Of a stretch of 64,000 nt of DNA, positions 1-8,801 are shown piece after piece. How positions within the stretch are numbered: position 1 is the stretch's first letter; every line of letters starts with the position of its first letter. A program made the translations under genes and the position numbers. The stretch covers positions 2,356,001-2,420,000 of the forward strand of contig NZ_JACYGY010000001.1 in the NCBI RefSeq assembly GCF_015221875.1, read 5' to 3'. The DNA is from Dyadobacter subterraneus (GTDB lineage Bacteria; Bacteroidota; Bacteroidia; Cytophagales; Spirosomataceae). Below the pieces are notes generated by a model. That model saw only the letters and a program-made list of their open reading frames with translations. It made no database searches and had not been told where the DNA came from.

Positions 1-591
1 GATTTTTGAAAGCGTTTTCCAGTCTTTGGCATTACTGCTGTGCTCCACGTTAAAATAGTCACTGTTCGACTCGTAAGTAGTTGACCAGTTAAGATTGGCA
101 ACTGATCCTTCCTTTTTAGCTGTAAATTCTAATAGAGTTACCGGAAGAGGCCCTGTCTGTGCTGCTGTTACGGCACTAAATGTAATTGGAGCTTGAAGAT
201 CATTATAGATGTAATGTGTAGTCGTATTGACGACGCTGCCAGCTATGGTAACAAGCGCTGAATTTTGGTAAACGATCTGCAGCATCGTTTCAGTATTCCC
301 ATTGAGCTCTGAGGTACGATAGAACTGTCCGAGCCGGCCCACAAAAGAAACCGGAGAATCAAAAGAGTACACGCGTGCAATACTGGGAGGAATTCCTGAT
401 AGTGCCGTTGGAGAGATTGTCAGTGTCTTATTCTCGATACTGAAAGCTGCCATCGGCCGGAATGTGAGCCCATTGATAGAAACGTCCGTACCTACTGAAG
501 CGTAAAAGCCCTCTGCTCCTGTGCTAAATTGAGCCGTGACATTGAAAGAACATAATAGGGCCAGCTGGCAAAAGAGTAAATAACGCTTCAT
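1..591 (-). CDS. Secreted protein, C-terminus beyond left edge (T9SS-cargo-like)
   Basis: An open frame runs from an ATG at 591 off the left edge. It begins with a signal peptide (MKRYLLFCQLALLCSFNVTAQ), followed by a beta-rich region of about 130 residues. Near the edge comes the motif LPVTLLEFTAKKEG, then LNWSTTYESNSDYFNVEHS. This is the fibronectin-III-like module that in Bacteroidota usually lies just before a type IX secretion sorting domain. The C-terminus is outside the window, so the sorting domain cannot be seen. Probably an exported or surface protein; the specific function is unknown. The start fits the signal peptide. Confidence 0.75.
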   Translation of the reverse strand, partial: MKRYLLFCQLALLCSFNVTAQFSTGAEGFYASVGTDVSINGLTFRPMAAFSIENKTLTISPTALSGIPPSIARVYSFDSPVSFVGRLGQFYRTSELNGNTETMLQIVYQNSALVTIAGSVVNTTTHYIYNDLQAPITFSAVTAAQTGPLPVTLLEFTAKKEGSVANLNWSTTYESNSDYFNVEHSSNAKDWKTLSKI

Positions 592-916
592 AAAATGAAT
601 TGAAAAATAAAATGATGGAAGAAAATGTAGATAAAACTCGGGGCCAAAGGTATGGATTTGTAGAAATAATTTTACGATTGAGTATGATTTTAGCCTTAAT
701 CGTTATAAATACATCAACTACGTCGTGAAAATTGCTAGTTAAGCCTATTTAGAAAGGACCGGTTCGAATGAAATTGTATAGGCAAAATTTATTCAGCGAA
801 TACAATACTTCCAAATTAAGTAATAAGATTTACAGACGGTAATTTTAAAAATCACTTTTAGCGAAGTTCTTTGTTGCAAATAAGGTTTACTCCCTTTTAT
901 TAAAATTCGATAAAGT
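592..916. other. Intergenic region between divergent genes
   Basis: This AT-rich gap separates the divergent starts at 591 and 917. It should hold promoters for both genes, but I see no convincing -7 box, hairpin or coding remnant. Confidence 0.4.
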
Positions 917-1378
917 ATGGAGACGCAAGAAGATCAAAATAGGCGGAAACCAGGGATATGGTTTTTCCTTATGATGTTTGGATTAGGGCCATCTTTGCTT
1001 TTAATCACGTGTGGAATGTATCGTGATTCTGCCTGGAAAGATAAAATGTCAACCCGTAGTCCGACGGTTTGCATGAAAATTGCATATGGTACCAAGGGGG
1101 CTGGAACGGTGAAATATCCTGACAATATTTATGCTGAGTACCAGGGCAAAACTTACAAATTTGAAATGGGAAGAAAGTATTATCGAAGTTTGCTTGGCGT
1201 TGATACTATTCAGGTTTACTATGACAAGGGCAGTGACAGAGCCTTTCTTTTAGGATCAGATAATGTCCGACATTTTGCTGTGTTGTATTTTTTGCTTGGC
1301 GGAATCGGAATTGCAGTAACCATTGGAAGTATTTGGGAATTTATCAAGCTTATTCTAGCTGGCCACGGAAGAGAATAG
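917..1378 (+). CDS. Small membrane protein, DUF3592-like
   Basis: This 153-residue protein has one hydrophobic segment near residues 15-35 and another near 120-147. Between them is a soluble loop with short beta-strand stretches (AEYQGKTYKFEMG, TIQVYYDKG). Two membrane helices around a small extracytoplasmic beta domain resemble DUF3592 proteins, but I can only call this a likeness. It has no operon partner: the next 700 bases hold only decayed sequence. Function unknown. Confidence 0.6.
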   Translation: METQEDQNRRKPGIWFFLMMFGLGPSLLLITCGMYRDSAWKDKMSTRSPTVCMKIAYGTKGAGTVKYPDNIYAEYQGKTYKFEMGRKYYRSLLGVDTIQVYYDKGSDRAFLLGSDNVRHFAVLYFLLGGIGIAVTIGSIWEFIKLILAGHGRE

Positions 1379-2109
1379 TCGTTCAAAAGTTGGATTTTTC
1401 ATTATCTCATAAAATTTCATGAATATTAACAAAAGATATAAAGTTAAGCCGAAGCGGTTGAGTGATTTTTATGGCGTTGTGCCTTGCTCGTTGGATTTTG
1501 GATATTGAGATAATCGAATAAGCCATCGACTTTCTGATCTGCGTGAACTGGCAACGGATAAGCTACATGAATTTGAAAGTCGTCCTCAAAAGCAGAGTTA
1601 AAAGAATTATTTCAAAGTGAGAATTGAAACGACTATTGGTTCCGTTTCTGGCATTCAATACAAGTGAAGCCGACTTATTGGGCTGAGAGAACCTATGATG
1701 ATGGATTTGGGTTGTGAGGGTCTTCGCGTCATAAGTGCTTTGATGATTATTATTAAAGATATTGGAGGTAAAAAAACCTCCTCACTCAGCAGCCCGTATT
1801 ATAGGAGGGAGGGTCGAATATGGATTAGGGGAAATTCGGGAAAACATGAATTGAAGAAAGAAAGCGGTTACATAACCATATTTATATTTGACCATCTTAT
1901 TAAAAAAGGTTTCCTTGGACAGAAATTGTATAAAAACAAATGGCACATAAAAAGCAATTTTCAATTGTTGAATTGGAGCAATAGAAGGGTAATTATAAGT
2001 AGCACAGGCCTCTCAAAATGGATAATCATCAGGCTAACTCGCAGTGACTTAATATGAGGATAAGCAAAGAGCTGCCTATATTTTTTAAGTCAAAGACTTT
2101 TGAAAGTTT
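1379..2109. other. Non-coding region with a decayed reading frame
   Basis: On the plus strand around 1456-1600 the frame reads KRLSDFYGVVPCSLDFGY, a stop, then DNRISHRLSDLRELATDK and on to a second stop near 1600. This looks like a real protein broken by a nonsense codon, but I cannot name it. A 120-codon frame at 1695-2057 has a composition unlike a protein and is probably spurious. Confidence 0.35.
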
Positions 2110-2517
2110 ATGAAAGCATTTGTAATTTTTCCTACAATTTGTGTTTTCCTTCTGGCATTGGTAACTTTTAAGTTGGGCATACAAGACAAACCTCGAACAA
2201 GATTGCTTTTTTCGATTTTTGCGACGGCGCTAATCGGAGGTGATATGACATGGTATTCTGTATACTTTTTTAGATTTCTTTTCTATGCATATTTTATTGG
2301 AGTATTAGTTTGTATCGCTAGTTTAACCTTTTTGGGAAATCAATTATTGAGTAAAAGTCAGGACAAAGGGGTGAATTGGATCCGTCTGTTGGGACTTGGT
2401 ATCCTTTCAACGATAGTGACAATAGTTATAGCTGGATACTTATTTTTGATTTCCTGTATATATAATCCCATGGACCCAGCGGCAAATAAAAATCCCGCGG
2501 AAACGATACGTAACTAA
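2110..2517 (+). CDS. Small polytopic membrane protein, unknown function
   Basis: A 135-residue protein with three or four predicted membrane helices (about 4-20, 33-50, 55-75 and 95-118) and a short polar C-terminal tail. I recognise no family. It stands alone, with decayed DNA on the left and a broken lipoprotein gene on the right. The ATG at 2110 starts directly into the first helix, which supports this start. Confidence 0.55.
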   Translation: MKAFVIFPTICVFLLALVTFKLGIQDKPRTRLLFSIFATALIGGDMTWYSVYFFRFLFYAYFIGVLVCIASLTFLGNQLLSKSQDKGVNWIRLLGLGILSTIVTIVIAGYLFLISCIYNPMDPAANKNPAETIRN

Positions 2518-2824
2518 TTGGCCGGTCGTAACAAATGTTTAAACAAAGAAGAACCGGTTTAGGTTGATGTTATATAATATCAAAAAACGAAGACTAATTT
2601 TATTTAAATAGTTTCAAACAATATTCTATATGATTTTTGAAGCAAGTACAGACAGTTTTTGGTGTTATTGTATAGTTGGTTATTTCTTGGAGATTATATC
2701 TCGCTTTATGTAATTGGGGGGTACGCAGCGACGGAAATTCTTGGTCCTTTGGCCTGGGCCTAGCTTGGGTTTTGATTGCTGCAATGCAATAAGTGATAAA
2801 TTTGTAAGAAGACGAATTAAGTTT
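2518..2824. other. Intergenic region, nothing recognised
   Basis: This AT-rich gap precedes the broken lipoprotein gene. A frame open from 2714 is only the upstream extension of that gene's frame. I see no hairpin or clear promoter. Confidence 0.35.
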
Positions 2825-3487
2825 ATGAGAATTACTGTACTATTTCCGGTAGTAATGTTGCTAACATTTAGTTGCAATGAGGATAATTACCTGAAAAATG
2901 TTTCCATTAAACCAACGATATAATTGGTTAGTGACACAATGTTTCTTAAATGGAATTTAAAAAATTCTACTGATAGTAATCTTATTGTTCCTACTTTGTT
3001 TACATTCCGTCGTCTGGACGGTGAAGACCATAAAGCTTATACTTTTAAGGAAGACACTCCTATAGGTTTGATGAAAATAGTTACAGTTCCTTACAGGTAT
3101 TTGAGGCAAATACCTGATTTTAAATTGGATTATTCACTTCATACCCAGGCTAAAAATATCCATAATGGTCTTTCTTTAGAAACATTTGTTGAGAACTTTT
3201 ATCAATATATAACTAATCGCAAAGACTGTCCTCAGATTATTTTTTTAAAAGCACATTCAGAAAAGCAGTTGATATTCATATTTAAGCAAGGGATAAAGGG
3301 TAAATATAGATGTGGATATGAGTCGAAAGGATCTGTTGATAAAAGAGATTTACCGATTTGGGGCGATTCTTTGGTTAAAAGAGGAGTTCCCTTGTTTCAA
3401 CAGCAGATAGGTCATCATATCAAAACGTATACTTTTGAATACGGAAAATTTGATGATGATTCAATTGAAATTGATCTAAATATCTGA
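2825..3487 (+). pseudogene. Lipoprotein gene split by an in-frame TAA
   Basis: An ATG at 2825 starts a clear lipoprotein signal (MRITVLFPVVMLLTFSCNED, lipobox Cys 17). The frame stops at TAA 2921-2923 after 32 codons, then continues in the same frame for 187 more codons to 3487 (VSDTMFLKWNLKN and onward). Signal and body share one frame, so the simplest reading is one lipoprotein of about 220 residues with a nonsense mutation. A TTG at 2924 could restart translation, but the product would have no export signal. The body is polar and lysine-rich, of unknown function. Confidence 0.65.
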
Positions 3488-3785
3488 GAAATCGTCATTC
3501 GCTTGGACTTTAAACGGCGAAATGAAAGTGTGTTTAAATGATAGTAACAATAGTATTAAGCCTGTGTGATACGGAGCTTAATATAGCTGAGTCATCAAGC
3601 TTGCCTGACTTGTTACTTAGTGTTATTGGGTCATTTAGAATTTTATGTCTTTTAATTTAAAAGGAGTGAATCAAAATAAGGATGAGACAGATATGATAAA
3701 GCTGATTCATTTTAGTCACCTTCGCATAGGGGAATGAATTAGTTACCTGGGATAATGTACCGACTCAGATGACAAACCACCGCAA

Positions 3786-4508
3786 ATGAATGTTTTTCAA
3801 AAAATATTGGGGATAATTTTTCCGCCATACAAGTTTGCTGTTCTTCGCAGGGAACAGGGCCAACTTTTTACTGCAATTATTTCTGTTCTACCTGAAAGCA
3901 TGGCCTCGATTAAGGAAGTGGCCCTTTCCGGGAAATTTTTTGGATTTAGTGAATGGAAAGAATATCCGGACTTCAAGTTTTGTGAGGTGAGTTATTCTCA
4001 AACACAATGGACTAGCGGGAATAAGAGGGGAGAGAATTTTAAAATTTTAGGATTTCAGCTTTATTCAAGTCGTACAAATCAATTTGAGGATATTGAGATT
4101 TTAGTAAAAAACAATTTGGTGAATGGGTTGAAGATCACTAATTCTGAATATTACCTAAGTGAATTTGGTACCCTTAAGTTTAAATCAGATAGCATCCATA
4201 AACTGGATTTTCAGTTTATGCCTGAAAAAATTGATCTTTTTTATAATTCGTTAGATTTAAATATCAAACAGAGAATTATGCCAAGTGATCTTTTTGAAAT
4301 TGAGTTCAATGGTCGTGTCTATTATGCGTTTAATGACTTGGAAGATGGAAACTATTTAGCAGTTAATGAAAGGTTAGAAGTTTATTCGTTGGTTCATGAT
4401 TCGAAACCTATGGCGAAAAAACAGAATGTCAGCTTTGATAAAATATTGTCAGACTTACAAACTAATAAGTTTGATAAGCAGCATTTCAAAGACCGTTATT
4501 TAGGTTGA
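3786..4508 (+). CDS. Protein of unknown function
   Basis: A soluble protein of 240 residues with no signal peptide or membrane helix. The segment near residues 186-215 (FNDLEDGNYLAVN followed by LEVYSLVHD) faintly resembles the end of SMI1/KNR4-type domains, which occur in toxin-immunity proteins, but the match is too weak to assign. The ATG at 3786 follows about 300 bases with no gene. The neighbours are equally obscure, so context gives no function. Confidence 0.5.
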   Translation: MNVFQKILGIIFPPYKFAVLRREQGQLFTAIISVLPESMASIKEVALSGKFFGFSEWKEYPDFKFCEVSYSQTQWTSGNKRGENFKILGFQLYSSRTNQFEDIEILVKNNLVNGLKITNSEYYLSEFGTLKFKSDSIHKLDFQFMPEKIDLFYNSLDLNIKQRIMPSDLFEIEFNGRVYYAFNDLEDGNYLAVNERLEVYSLVHDSKPMAKKQNVSFDKILSDLQTNKFDKQHFKDRYLG

Positions 4509-4724
4509 GGATATCGTCATTTTTCTCAATAAACGACAGAACAAACACTATTAAAAAACCAGATTTATGACCTTTCCTATATAGATATAAAGAACACATG
4601 GATAATTCAATCCACCATTTTAACTACATTATATCTCAGAATGCACAGTTTCGTATAAATGCCGTAAAAACGCCGCAATCAAATCACTCAGGAATCTCTA
4701 CATTTGGTTCAAAAAATTTTACAA

Positions 4725-5306
4725 ATGAGCAGATTAACCACCTCCGATCAAATCCGGACTTTGCGTAAAAACAAAGGACTATCACAGGAAGCACTGGCAG
4801 TAAATGCAGGAATCAATCTGCGTACTTTGCAGCGCATTGAAACTGGTAATGTAGAACCGAGAGGAGAAACCTTACGAATGCTGGCACAAGCCCTGAATGT
4901 TACAATTGAAGAGCTGCTGCCTGTTGACACTCCGCTTTCTCCATCGATTGAGGAAGATCCTGGTTTCTTAAAACTTATGAATCTTTCTGCATTAGTATTC
5001 TGGTTTATTCCGCTAGGCAACATCTTTATTCCGCTGGCGCTCTGGATTTACAGAAAAAACCAAATTCAAGGTGTAAGAGAGCTCGGCAAACGCATTGTCA
5101 ACTTCCAGATTACCTGGTCTCTAATCACCTATGGGCTGGCATACTTTAGTGTATTTGGCGGCAAGATTCAGATCAATACTTCTACGATGTTATTTATAAT
5201 GCTGGCACTGTTTGCAGGCAATACTATTTTTATCATTTTTACAAACAGCAAGATAACACGGGGCGACGAGGACGTTTATCCATATAGCCTGAAGCTGATT
5301 AGCTAG
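4725..5306 (+). CDS. XRE-type HTH protein with DUF4870-like membrane domain
   Basis: From the ATG at 4725 (an in-frame TTG lies at 4704) the protein has about 193 residues. Residues 5-60 form an XRE/Cro helix-turn-helix: IRTLRKNKGLSQEALA, then INLRTLQRIETGNVEPRGE. After a short linker come three or four membrane helices resembling DUF4870 (LMNLSALVFWFIPLGNIFIP and onward). The family is common in Bacteroidota and is thought to be a membrane-tethered DNA-binding regulator; its targets are unknown. It lies upstream of the ECF sigma gene but about 400 bases away, so it is probably transcribed separately. Confidence 0.8.
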   Translation: MSRLTTSDQIRTLRKNKGLSQEALAVNAGINLRTLQRIETGNVEPRGETLRMLAQALNVTIEELLPVDTPLSPSIEEDPGFLKLMNLSALVFWFIPLGNIFIPLALWIYRKNQIQGVRELGKRIVNFQITWSLITYGLAYFSVFGGKIQINTSTMLFIMLALFAGNTIFIIFTNSKITRGDEDVYPYSLKLIS

Positions 5307-5457
5307 CAGCTCAACTTATTCAGATGATTCAAGCCGGAATCTTTTGGTTTTTTTATATCCAGTATCGAATAAGAATTAAATAACTCATTAAGCTACTGCA
5401 TTTAACCGCTTCTGCTTTTAACGCAGTAAACAAAAATTTAAAATAAATCTTCTGCAT

Positions 5458-5487
5458 ACAACCATTCTGCTCTTTTTAAGCCACCTT
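5458..5487 (+). promoter_or_regulatory. Distal copy of the ECF-type promoter motif
   Basis: The order is acaacc, 16 bases, then gccacctt, the same layout as the copies at 5645 and 8746. The surrounding 13 bases catacaaccattc are identical to the copy nearer the sigma gene. No start codon follows closely, so it may be a second, weaker promoter or a decayed duplicate. Confidence 0.35.
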
Positions 5488-5644
5488 ACTCACATCAGGT
5501 TAAAAACCAACTTTGCAGTCGACTTGCTTTTTAGTCGATCAGAAATCGGAGGCAAGTAAAATCCAAAAAGCCACAGACGAGTCAAAAAAACCTTACTTGC
5601 AATTGCTTAACGAGAAGTAGGTGTAAATTTTTTTCAAACTCCAT

Positions 5645-5674
5645 ACAACCATTCCCTCCTTAACTTGCCTCTTT
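5645..5674 (+). promoter_or_regulatory. Candidate ECF sigma promoter of the sigma operon
   Basis: The order is acaacc, 16 bases, then gcctcttt, ending 25 bases before the sigma start codon. The same two boxes with the same spacing precede the outer-membrane protein gene at 8802. The AAC core fits a typical ECF -35 element. Autoregulation by the downstream sigma factor is inferred from this match. Confidence 0.55.
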
Positions 5675-5699
5675 ACTATAAAACACCTAAACCCTTCCT

Positions 5700-6209
5700 A
5701 TGACGACGGAGGCAGAATTGATAACGGGTTGCCTATTACACGACAGAACAGCACAGCGGCTTTTGTATGACCTTTACAAAAACGCTATGTACACACTTGC
5801 TTACCGGATTACAGGTGATTACGATGATGCCAATGATGTGTTGCAGGATTCGTTTATGGAGGTTTTTCGTCACCTGGACCAGTTTCGGGGAGAAGCAAAA
5901 CTGGGGGCCTGGATCAAACAGATTGTTGTGCGCAAATCCACCAAAAAGAAGCGGATTGTTATCTGGCAAAATGTGGAAGAGGAAACGGCAGAAAGTATTA
6001 ACTGGGGAGAAATAGATATCAATGTGGCACATCTGCAAACAGCGATTCTGGCTTTACCCGATGGTTTCAGGACCATATTTGTACTGGCCGAAATTGAAGG
6101 TTACACACACCGGGAAATAGCGGTGATGCTCAACATTTCGGAAGGTACATCCAAATCGCAGCTGTTTCACGCGAAGAGGAAATTAAGAAGCATGTTAACC
6201 CAGAGATGA
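5700..6209 (+). CDS. ECF RNA polymerase sigma factor
   Basis: The protein has 169 residues, the usual ECF length. Region 2 spans about 18-85 (LLYDLYKNAMYTLAYRITGD, then DANDVLQDSFMEVFRHLDQF). Region 4 spans about 115-167 (LPDGFRTIFVLAEIEGYTHREIA, then ISEGTSKSQLFHAKRKLR), with the helix-turn-helix that reads the -35 box. It should direct RNA polymerase to a few envelope genes. The stop overlaps the next start (ATGA), so sigma and the likely anti-sigma are translationally coupled. A matching promoter motif lies before both this gene and the barrel protein at 8802. Confidence 0.92.
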   Translation: MTTEAELITGCLLHDRTAQRLLYDLYKNAMYTLAYRITGDYDDANDVLQDSFMEVFRHLDQFRGEAKLGAWIKQIVVRKSTKKKRIVIWQNVEEETAESINWGEIDINVAHLQTAILALPDGFRTIFVLAEIEGYTHREIAVMLNISEGTSKSQLFHAKRKLRSMLTQR

Positions 6210-6796
6210 ATTTGAAGAATATGGAACATCATAATAATAATTTAAAGGACGCATTGGCAAAACTTCCCTCTTTTCAGCCAGCTGATTTTATCTGGACTGA
6301 AATCGAAAGGAATCTTAATGAAGAACCTTTGCAGAATGCTTTAAAAAATCTTCCAACGCAGGAGCCACAGGATTTTATTTGGGAGAATATCGAAAACAAA
6401 ATTGGCAGAACATACAGCAGAAATAATGTTTGGTGGTATGCAGCAGCCGTTTTGCTGGCAACCGGATTTACCGGATTTTTATACAAATCCAATAAGGCGG
6501 ATTCTAAAATTTCATACTCGCAGGAAGTTATTGATATCCGTTTGCAAACTAAATCTGAACCTGTTACTGATCAGCAGTACGAAAAACTGGTTTCCTACTG
6601 TGAGGCGGAAACGGTTGTTTGTAAAGACGAAAATTTCAGGCGTTTAAAGCAGGAATATGAGACGCTACGTTCGGCAACCCAGCAGTTGCAAAAGGCGATG
6701 GGGAGTTATAATACAGAGCCGGAATTGACCCGTCAGTTTAGTATTGTGGAACAGGAAAAGACAGAGGTTTTGAATGAAATGGCTAAGATGATTTAG
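6206..6796 (+). CDS. Probable membrane anti-sigma factor with duplicated N-terminal motif
   Basis: A 196-residue protein overlapping the sigma gene by four bases, which is the classic anti-sigma position. One membrane helix lies near residues 74-92 (WWYAAAVLLATGFTGFLYK). The C-terminal part is charged and helical, probably a periplasmic coiled coil. The cytoplasmic N-terminus repeats a motif of about 28 residues: KLPSFQPADFIWTEIE near 14-29 and NLPTQEPQDFIWENIE near 42-57. The function is inferred from position and topology; no zinc-binding ZAS motif is visible. Confidence 0.7.
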   Translation: MNLKNMEHHNNNLKDALAKLPSFQPADFIWTEIERNLNEEPLQNALKNLPTQEPQDFIWENIENKIGRTYSRNNVWWYAAAVLLATGFTGFLYKSNKADSKISYSQEVIDIRLQTKSEPVTDQQYEKLVSYCEAETVVCKDENFRRLKQEYETLRSATQQLQKAMGSYNTEPELTRQFSIVEQEKTEVLNEMAKMI

Positions 6797-6805
6797 GACA
6801 AAATT

Positions 6806-7717
6806 ATGAAACCGAAAGACAAAAATATTTTTCAGAAAATACCGCTTTTTACAATCCTCCTCTATTGGGTTGTTTCAAATGGTTTTCAATGGGCTGAGGC
6901 GCAAAATGTGTTGCAGGTTGCTACCAAAGCTATTGAAAAAACCGTGGCAGCCCCTGCTATACGCACACTTCACATCAATGCAGAAAAAGCCGATATAGAG
7001 CTGATTGCCTGGGATAAAACGGAAATTTCCATTGTGATGGAGCTTTCGGCAAGACATCCCGACAAAATAACGGCGACGAATGATCTGGCCAAGCTACAAT
7101 ACATCGCCGACCGCAGCGGTAAGGATTATTTTCTGAGAAATTACATTTTGCTCAAAGAAGGAGAGAGCAAACCGCTGTCCAACCTGAAAGCGCGGTATAC
7201 CATCCATCTGCCGGCATCCTGCGCAATTGATTTGAAAAATACTTTTGGGACAATTCAGATGAAAGGACTAACAAACAATCTGAAACTGAACGCGGATTTT
7301 TGCACGACTACACTATTAAATATCAAAGGAATCGGATTGTTGGAAACCACTTTTGGAGAACTGAGGGGGATTGAAATTTCGGGAAACTTTACCTTCACCA
7401 GTGATCACACGAACCTTCGTCTTGAAAATATCGGCGGAGCAGTGAAAATGAATACTTTGTATGGAAATGTAGACATACAGCCATCTTCCGGCTTGACAAG
7501 TCTAGCGATACAATCCAAAAAGGCTGTGGTGACAATGTTTTCAAAGAACTGGCAGCAATTTGATTACGACATCAATAGCGCTTACACAACGATGAAACTT
7601 CCGAACGGTTTCAAATGGAAACGAAATACCAGCGATTTTAAAGACGCTTTCTTTTCTAAAAACCAGATTGCCAACGTGCAGATCAGTGCAGAATTTGGAA
7701 ATCTGACCATAAAATAA
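6806..7717 (+). CDS. Exported DUF4097-like beta-repeat protein
   Basis: A 303-residue protein with an N-terminal hydrophobic signal ending near AEAQ (about residue 32). It continues as repeated beta strands of the kind seen in DUF4097 adhesin-like proteins (short strands around IQMKGLTNNLKLNADF, GELRGIEISGNFTF and LYGNVDIQPS), consistent with a right-handed beta structure. It starts 9 bases after the anti-sigma gene, so it is the third gene of the operon. It is probably periplasmic or surface-exposed and part of the same envelope response; the exact role is unknown. Confidence 0.75.
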   Translation: MKPKDKNIFQKIPLFTILLYWVVSNGFQWAEAQNVLQVATKAIEKTVAAPAIRTLHINAEKADIELIAWDKTEISIVMELSARHPDKITATNDLAKLQYIADRSGKDYFLRNYILLKEGESKPLSNLKARYTIHLPASCAIDLKNTFGTIQMKGLTNNLKLNADFCTTTLLNIKGIGLLETTFGELRGIEISGNFTFTSDHTNLRLENIGGAVKMNTLYGNVDIQPSSGLTSLAIQSKKAVVTMFSKNWQQFDYDINSAYTTMKLPNGFKWKRNTSDFKDAFFSKNQIANVQISAEFGNLTIK

Positions 7718-7805
7718 TGCCGCTTGCCCAAACTATTAGCCATGAAAAAAATTATCCTTTGCTCTCTAATAAAACGTGAGGGACAACCGGGCGACAATTT
7801 AAAAA

Positions 7806-8180
7806 ATGAGCTACAAAAAATTAATTCAAAATTTTTCGGGATATCTAATCGCAATTGCACTAATTTTCTTATTCATGATAATTTCAAATTTATCCTTTTT
7901 CTGGCCGAACAATAACCTGAACCATACTGAATCCCAATATCAGTCAGGCATCATTAAAATCCAGCAATATTTATTCCATCTCAACAACGGATGCAGACGC
8001 GGTGAGTTTGATGTAGCCCAGAATACATTTCTGGATCTTCAACACCACTGGCAGCGACAGGATGTAATTGCCAAGTCCTTGCGCATTCCGGCCTTTTCTG
8101 CAACAAGCTATTTTCCTTCAGATAGTCTGGCAACATTGGAAGGTTATTTAAACCAGCTGTATGAATCTTCAGGCCAATAA
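7806..8180 (+). CDS. Small membrane-anchored protein, unknown function
   Basis: A 124-residue protein with one N-terminal membrane helix (about 13-33) and a polar C-terminal domain of about 90 residues containing one cysteine. It follows the DUF4097 gene by 88 bases on the same strand and may be the last gene of the sigma operon. No family recognised. Confidence 0.5.
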   Translation: MSYKKLIQNFSGYLIAIALIFLFMIISNLSFFWPNNNLNHTESQYQSGIIKIQQYLFHLNNGCRRGEFDVAQNTFLDLQHHWQRQDVIAKSLRIPAFSATSYFPSDSLATLEGYLNQLYESSGQ

Positions 8181-8428
8181 TTTGATCCTGATTTTATTTT
8201 TAAAGAGATCGGAAGGATCACAGATAAGGTTGACAGGATGCAGCCTGCCAAATAAAATATCCGAATATACAGCTTAGCGTTTCAACGATCTGATCAATTT
8301 CTGCGGACAATTAAATTTCCATTATTTAGTGGAACCGGATGATTTCTAAAAGACTTTTCATGACCAATAATGCGTCGTATAATACTTATGGTTATCATTT
8401 ATAATGACAGTCGCCTCTTCGATGGGAA

Positions 8429-8733
8429 CGCCGCTCAAAAGGAGTTGAATTTAAAATCGGAATTCGTTTTGACAGTTTCTAAAAAATAACTCTCAGCAAT
8501 TTCGCTGGCAGCTAACCCAAAATAATAACAAACCTGGCAGGATGGACGCTTTGAAGCCAAAGAGACATTTTGAAGGATCCTGGGTTTTCAGTGTTCATTA
8601 TGGCTATGGAAGAAAAAATGTATTCACGGCAGTTGATAAAACGCTTGATTATACATTTCAATACTACAATATTAGTGGTTTAACCCCTTTCACGTTCGTT
8701 CCTTCCATTACTTATAATCTGGTGATTAAATAA
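8429..8733 (+). pseudogene. Relic of a TonB-dependent receptor C-terminus
   Basis: From 8429 one frame reads RRSKGVEFKIGIRFDSF, then stops. A second frame from 8473 ends with FEGSWVFSVHYGYGRKNVF and LTPFTFVPSITYNLVIK. The elements SxGVEF, GSWxFSVYxxYGRKN and PxPTxxYNL are typical of the last strands of the TonB receptors that in Bacteroidota pair with DUF4249 lipoproteins. The plug and most of the barrel are missing and the two parts are in different frames, so this is a remnant. The family call is firm; the original gene boundaries are lost. Confidence 0.65.
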
Positions 8734-8745
8734 TTTTTGCTCCAT

Positions 8746-8775
8746 ACAACCAAATCCACCCGAAACTACCTCTTT
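8746..8775 (+). promoter_or_regulatory. Candidate ECF sigma promoter of the outer-membrane protein gene
   Basis: The order is acaacc, 16 bases, then acctcttt, ending 26 bases before the start codon at 8802. It matches the boxes before the ECF sigma gene in sequence, spacing and distance to the start codon. This links the two genes to one regulator. Confidence 0.55.
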
Positions 8776-8801
8776 GCAAAAGGAATGATTAAATAATTTT
8801 T

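Larger units (their letters stand above)
5307..5699. other. Regulatory gap upstream of the ECF sigma gene
   Basis: It holds two copies of a promoter-like motif (listed separately at 5458-5487 and 5645-5674). Between them is C- and T-rich sequence with no supportable reading frame. Confidence 0.5.

Noticed and set aside
750..790. A ggttcgaat sequence like a tRNA T-arm
   Set aside because: No acceptor or anticodon stem can be folded around it.
1695..2057. A 120-codon plus-strand frame
   Set aside because: Its composition (long runs of basic and aromatic residues, no domain pattern) is unlike a protein, and it lies within decayed DNA.
2921..2923. Stop-codon recoding as an explanation of the split lipoprotein
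   Set aside because: No recoding structure is visible, and other genes nearby show ordinary decay.
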